Source: Gallibacter pasteurianus_A (lineage in GTDB: Bacteria; Bacillota; Clostridia; Peptostreptococcales; Anaerovoracaceae). Taken from it: a stretch of 64,000 bases of DNA. The stretch covers positions 265,845 through 329,844 of the forward strand of contig CAVBJF010000002.1 in assembly GCA_963596005.1 (NCBI GenBank). Direction: 5' to 3'. The position numbers were made by a program, and so were the translations under genes. The notes below the pieces were generated by a model that was given only the letters and a program-made list of their open reading frames with translations, did no database searches and was not told where the DNA came from. Positions 63,269-64,000 of this stretch are shown piece after piece (within the stretch, counting starts at the first letter, position 1; each line of letters starts with the position of its first letter).

Positions 63269-64000
63269 TTAGTAGCTACTGTTTAGCTCTTTCATAAGAG
63301 TAACGATCGTTTCTCCATACTTAGCGTCTACCGCCCACTTTCCGCCAAGATCCTCTACATATGGTGCAGAGCCTCTTGTCACATATTGAAATCTCACATC
63401 TACACATGCATTCTTTAATGCATCTTTATTTGCATACGCCTTTAGGTGCTGTATCTGAGCTCTTATGCCGGTTCTTACATTTGCAAATGAATTTCCCGGA
63501 TTTTTATTACCTGTAGCTCCAAGCCCCGCAAAGTTAAACTGGCTTGATGAAACGTCGCCTTTGTACTGTAGCCATCCTGTTTCATGCATAGCTTGACAAA
63601 ATGCCACATCTACATTGATATTTTCAGCTTTTGCTTCCTCTACATAGATTTGGCAAAACTTTTCTAGTGTCGTTGCTTCTGTGTCTTTTTTAGAGGCGTT
63701 GGCCGTTTTATAGTATTCCGAATAGCTGATAGGGCTTTTTTCATCATAGAACTTCGCCAACTCCTTTGCAGTTGTGCTTACTTGTCCTGTGATAGGATGC
63801 TTGCTTGTCTGCGAAACAAGAAATCCGTCGCTGTCAAACGTGTAGGATTTTGAGTCTATTGTTTTAGTGCCTGTTACAAGCTGCCCTCCGCCGAGACTGT
63901 ATCCTTTTTTGCCTTCATATCCTGTTCCGCTGTATTTTATCCAGCCGGACGGATACCCATAGCCTTTTACTCCTTTATCACAGTAAAACTGATATGGCTT
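63269..64000 (-). CDS. Glucosaminidase-domain cell wall hydrolase, C-terminal part; truncated by window edge
   Basis: The reading frame is open from the right edge to a stop at 63269; 243 residues are visible and the 5' end lies outside. The N-terminal visible part (about 80 residues) has Gly/Tyr-rich, cell-wall-binding-like repeats (KYSGTGYEGKKGYSL and SKSYTFDSDGFLVS). Then comes a glucosaminidase (GH73-like) domain with DVAFCQAMHETGWLQYKGDV, with the catalytic Glu in MHETGW, and SSQFNFAGLGATG. Such enzymes cut the GlcNAc-MurNAc bond of peptidoglycan. The TTG at 63760 is an internal codon, not a start. Confidence 0.9.
   Translation of the reverse strand, partial: KPYQFYCDKGVKGYGYPSGWIKYSGTGYEGKKGYSLGGGQLVTGTKTIDSKSYTFDSDGFLVSQTSKHPITGQVSTTAKELAKFYDEKSPISYSEYYKTANASKKDTEATTLEKFCQIYVEEAKAENINVDVAFCQAMHETGWLQYKGDVSSSQFNFAGLGATGNKNPGNSFANVRTGIRAQIQHLKAYANKDALKNACVDVRFQYVTRGSAPYVEDLGGKWAVDAKYGETIVTLMKELNSSY

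Noticed and set aside
63269..63760. Glucosaminidase gene starting at 63760
   Set aside because: The codon there is an internal TTG; the frame stays open to the window edge with matching repeat sequence, so the gene is longer and truncated.
1..64000. CRISPR arrays, tRNA or rRNA genes, insertion sequences
   Set aside because: No regularly spaced repeats, cloverleaf-like segments, rRNA signatures or transposase genes were seen on reading both strands; this was done by eye, so a single tRNA could be missed.

Overview
The window is AT-rich Firmicutes DNA, most likely from an anaerobic, amino-acid-fermenting member of the Clostridia. The basis is the HrcA/CIRCE heat-shock operon, the clostridial order of housekeeping genes (nusB-xseAB-ispA-dxs-tlyA, mutSL-miaA, ftsK-rimO-pgsA-cinA-recA), double-ATPase and ECF transporters, a NhaC antiporter and a complete 2-hydroxyacyl-CoA dehydratase (Had) pathway like that of leucine-fermenting Clostridioides. 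An exact genus cannot be set from the sequence alone. Almost every gene lies on the minus strand; only asd is on the plus strand. No rRNA, tRNA, CRISPR, insertion sequence or prophage was seen.

Layout by coordinate (transcription runs right to left): 1-18550 is a long, tightly packed housekeeping run led by an Asp23 gene and continuing through nusB, xseA, xseB, ispA, dxs, tlyA, an aminotransferase, mutS, mutL, miaA, a tyrosine recombinase, a Met-gamma-lyase-like enzyme, a TVP38 membrane protein, a RACo-like ASKHA ATPase, a MurE-type ligase and a truncated asnB. 18602-23455 is the heat-shock operon hrcA-grpE-dnaK-dnaJ, with a strong promoter, a perfect CIRCE operator and a terminator. 23513-25191 is a nhaC unit.

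25211-38419 is the most interesting part. A cobalamin riboswitch with a terminator hairpin (34224-34445) sits before moxR, DUF58, a transglutaminase-fold membrane protein, an alpha/alpha-barrel protein, a DUF4430 protein and a large sortase-type beta-propeller protein. Just upstream are a second DUF4430 protein and a full ECF transporter (S, fused double A, T). The barrel and DUF4430 folds resemble the two halves of animal transcobalamin/intrinsic factor, and the surface propeller recalls BtuG of Bacteroides. I infer a Gram-positive corrinoid capture and uptake system, controlled at least in part by B12.

38447-41245 is an OpuC-type compatible-solute ABC transporter. 41340-49369 holds recA (with a LexA box inside a larger dyad), an LCP protein, cinA, pgsA, rimO and ftsK; uppP follows. 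50381-61560 is a fermentation island: an acyl-CoA ligase, then hadA-hadI-hadB-hadC-acdB-ldhA-brnQ-aminotransferase, which together could import leucine (or a related amino acid), transaminate it, reduce it to the 2-hydroxy acid, activate, dehydrate and reduce it to isocaproate. etfAB is not in this cluster. The right end has asd (plus strand), monocistronic rpmF and a truncated glucosaminidase gene.
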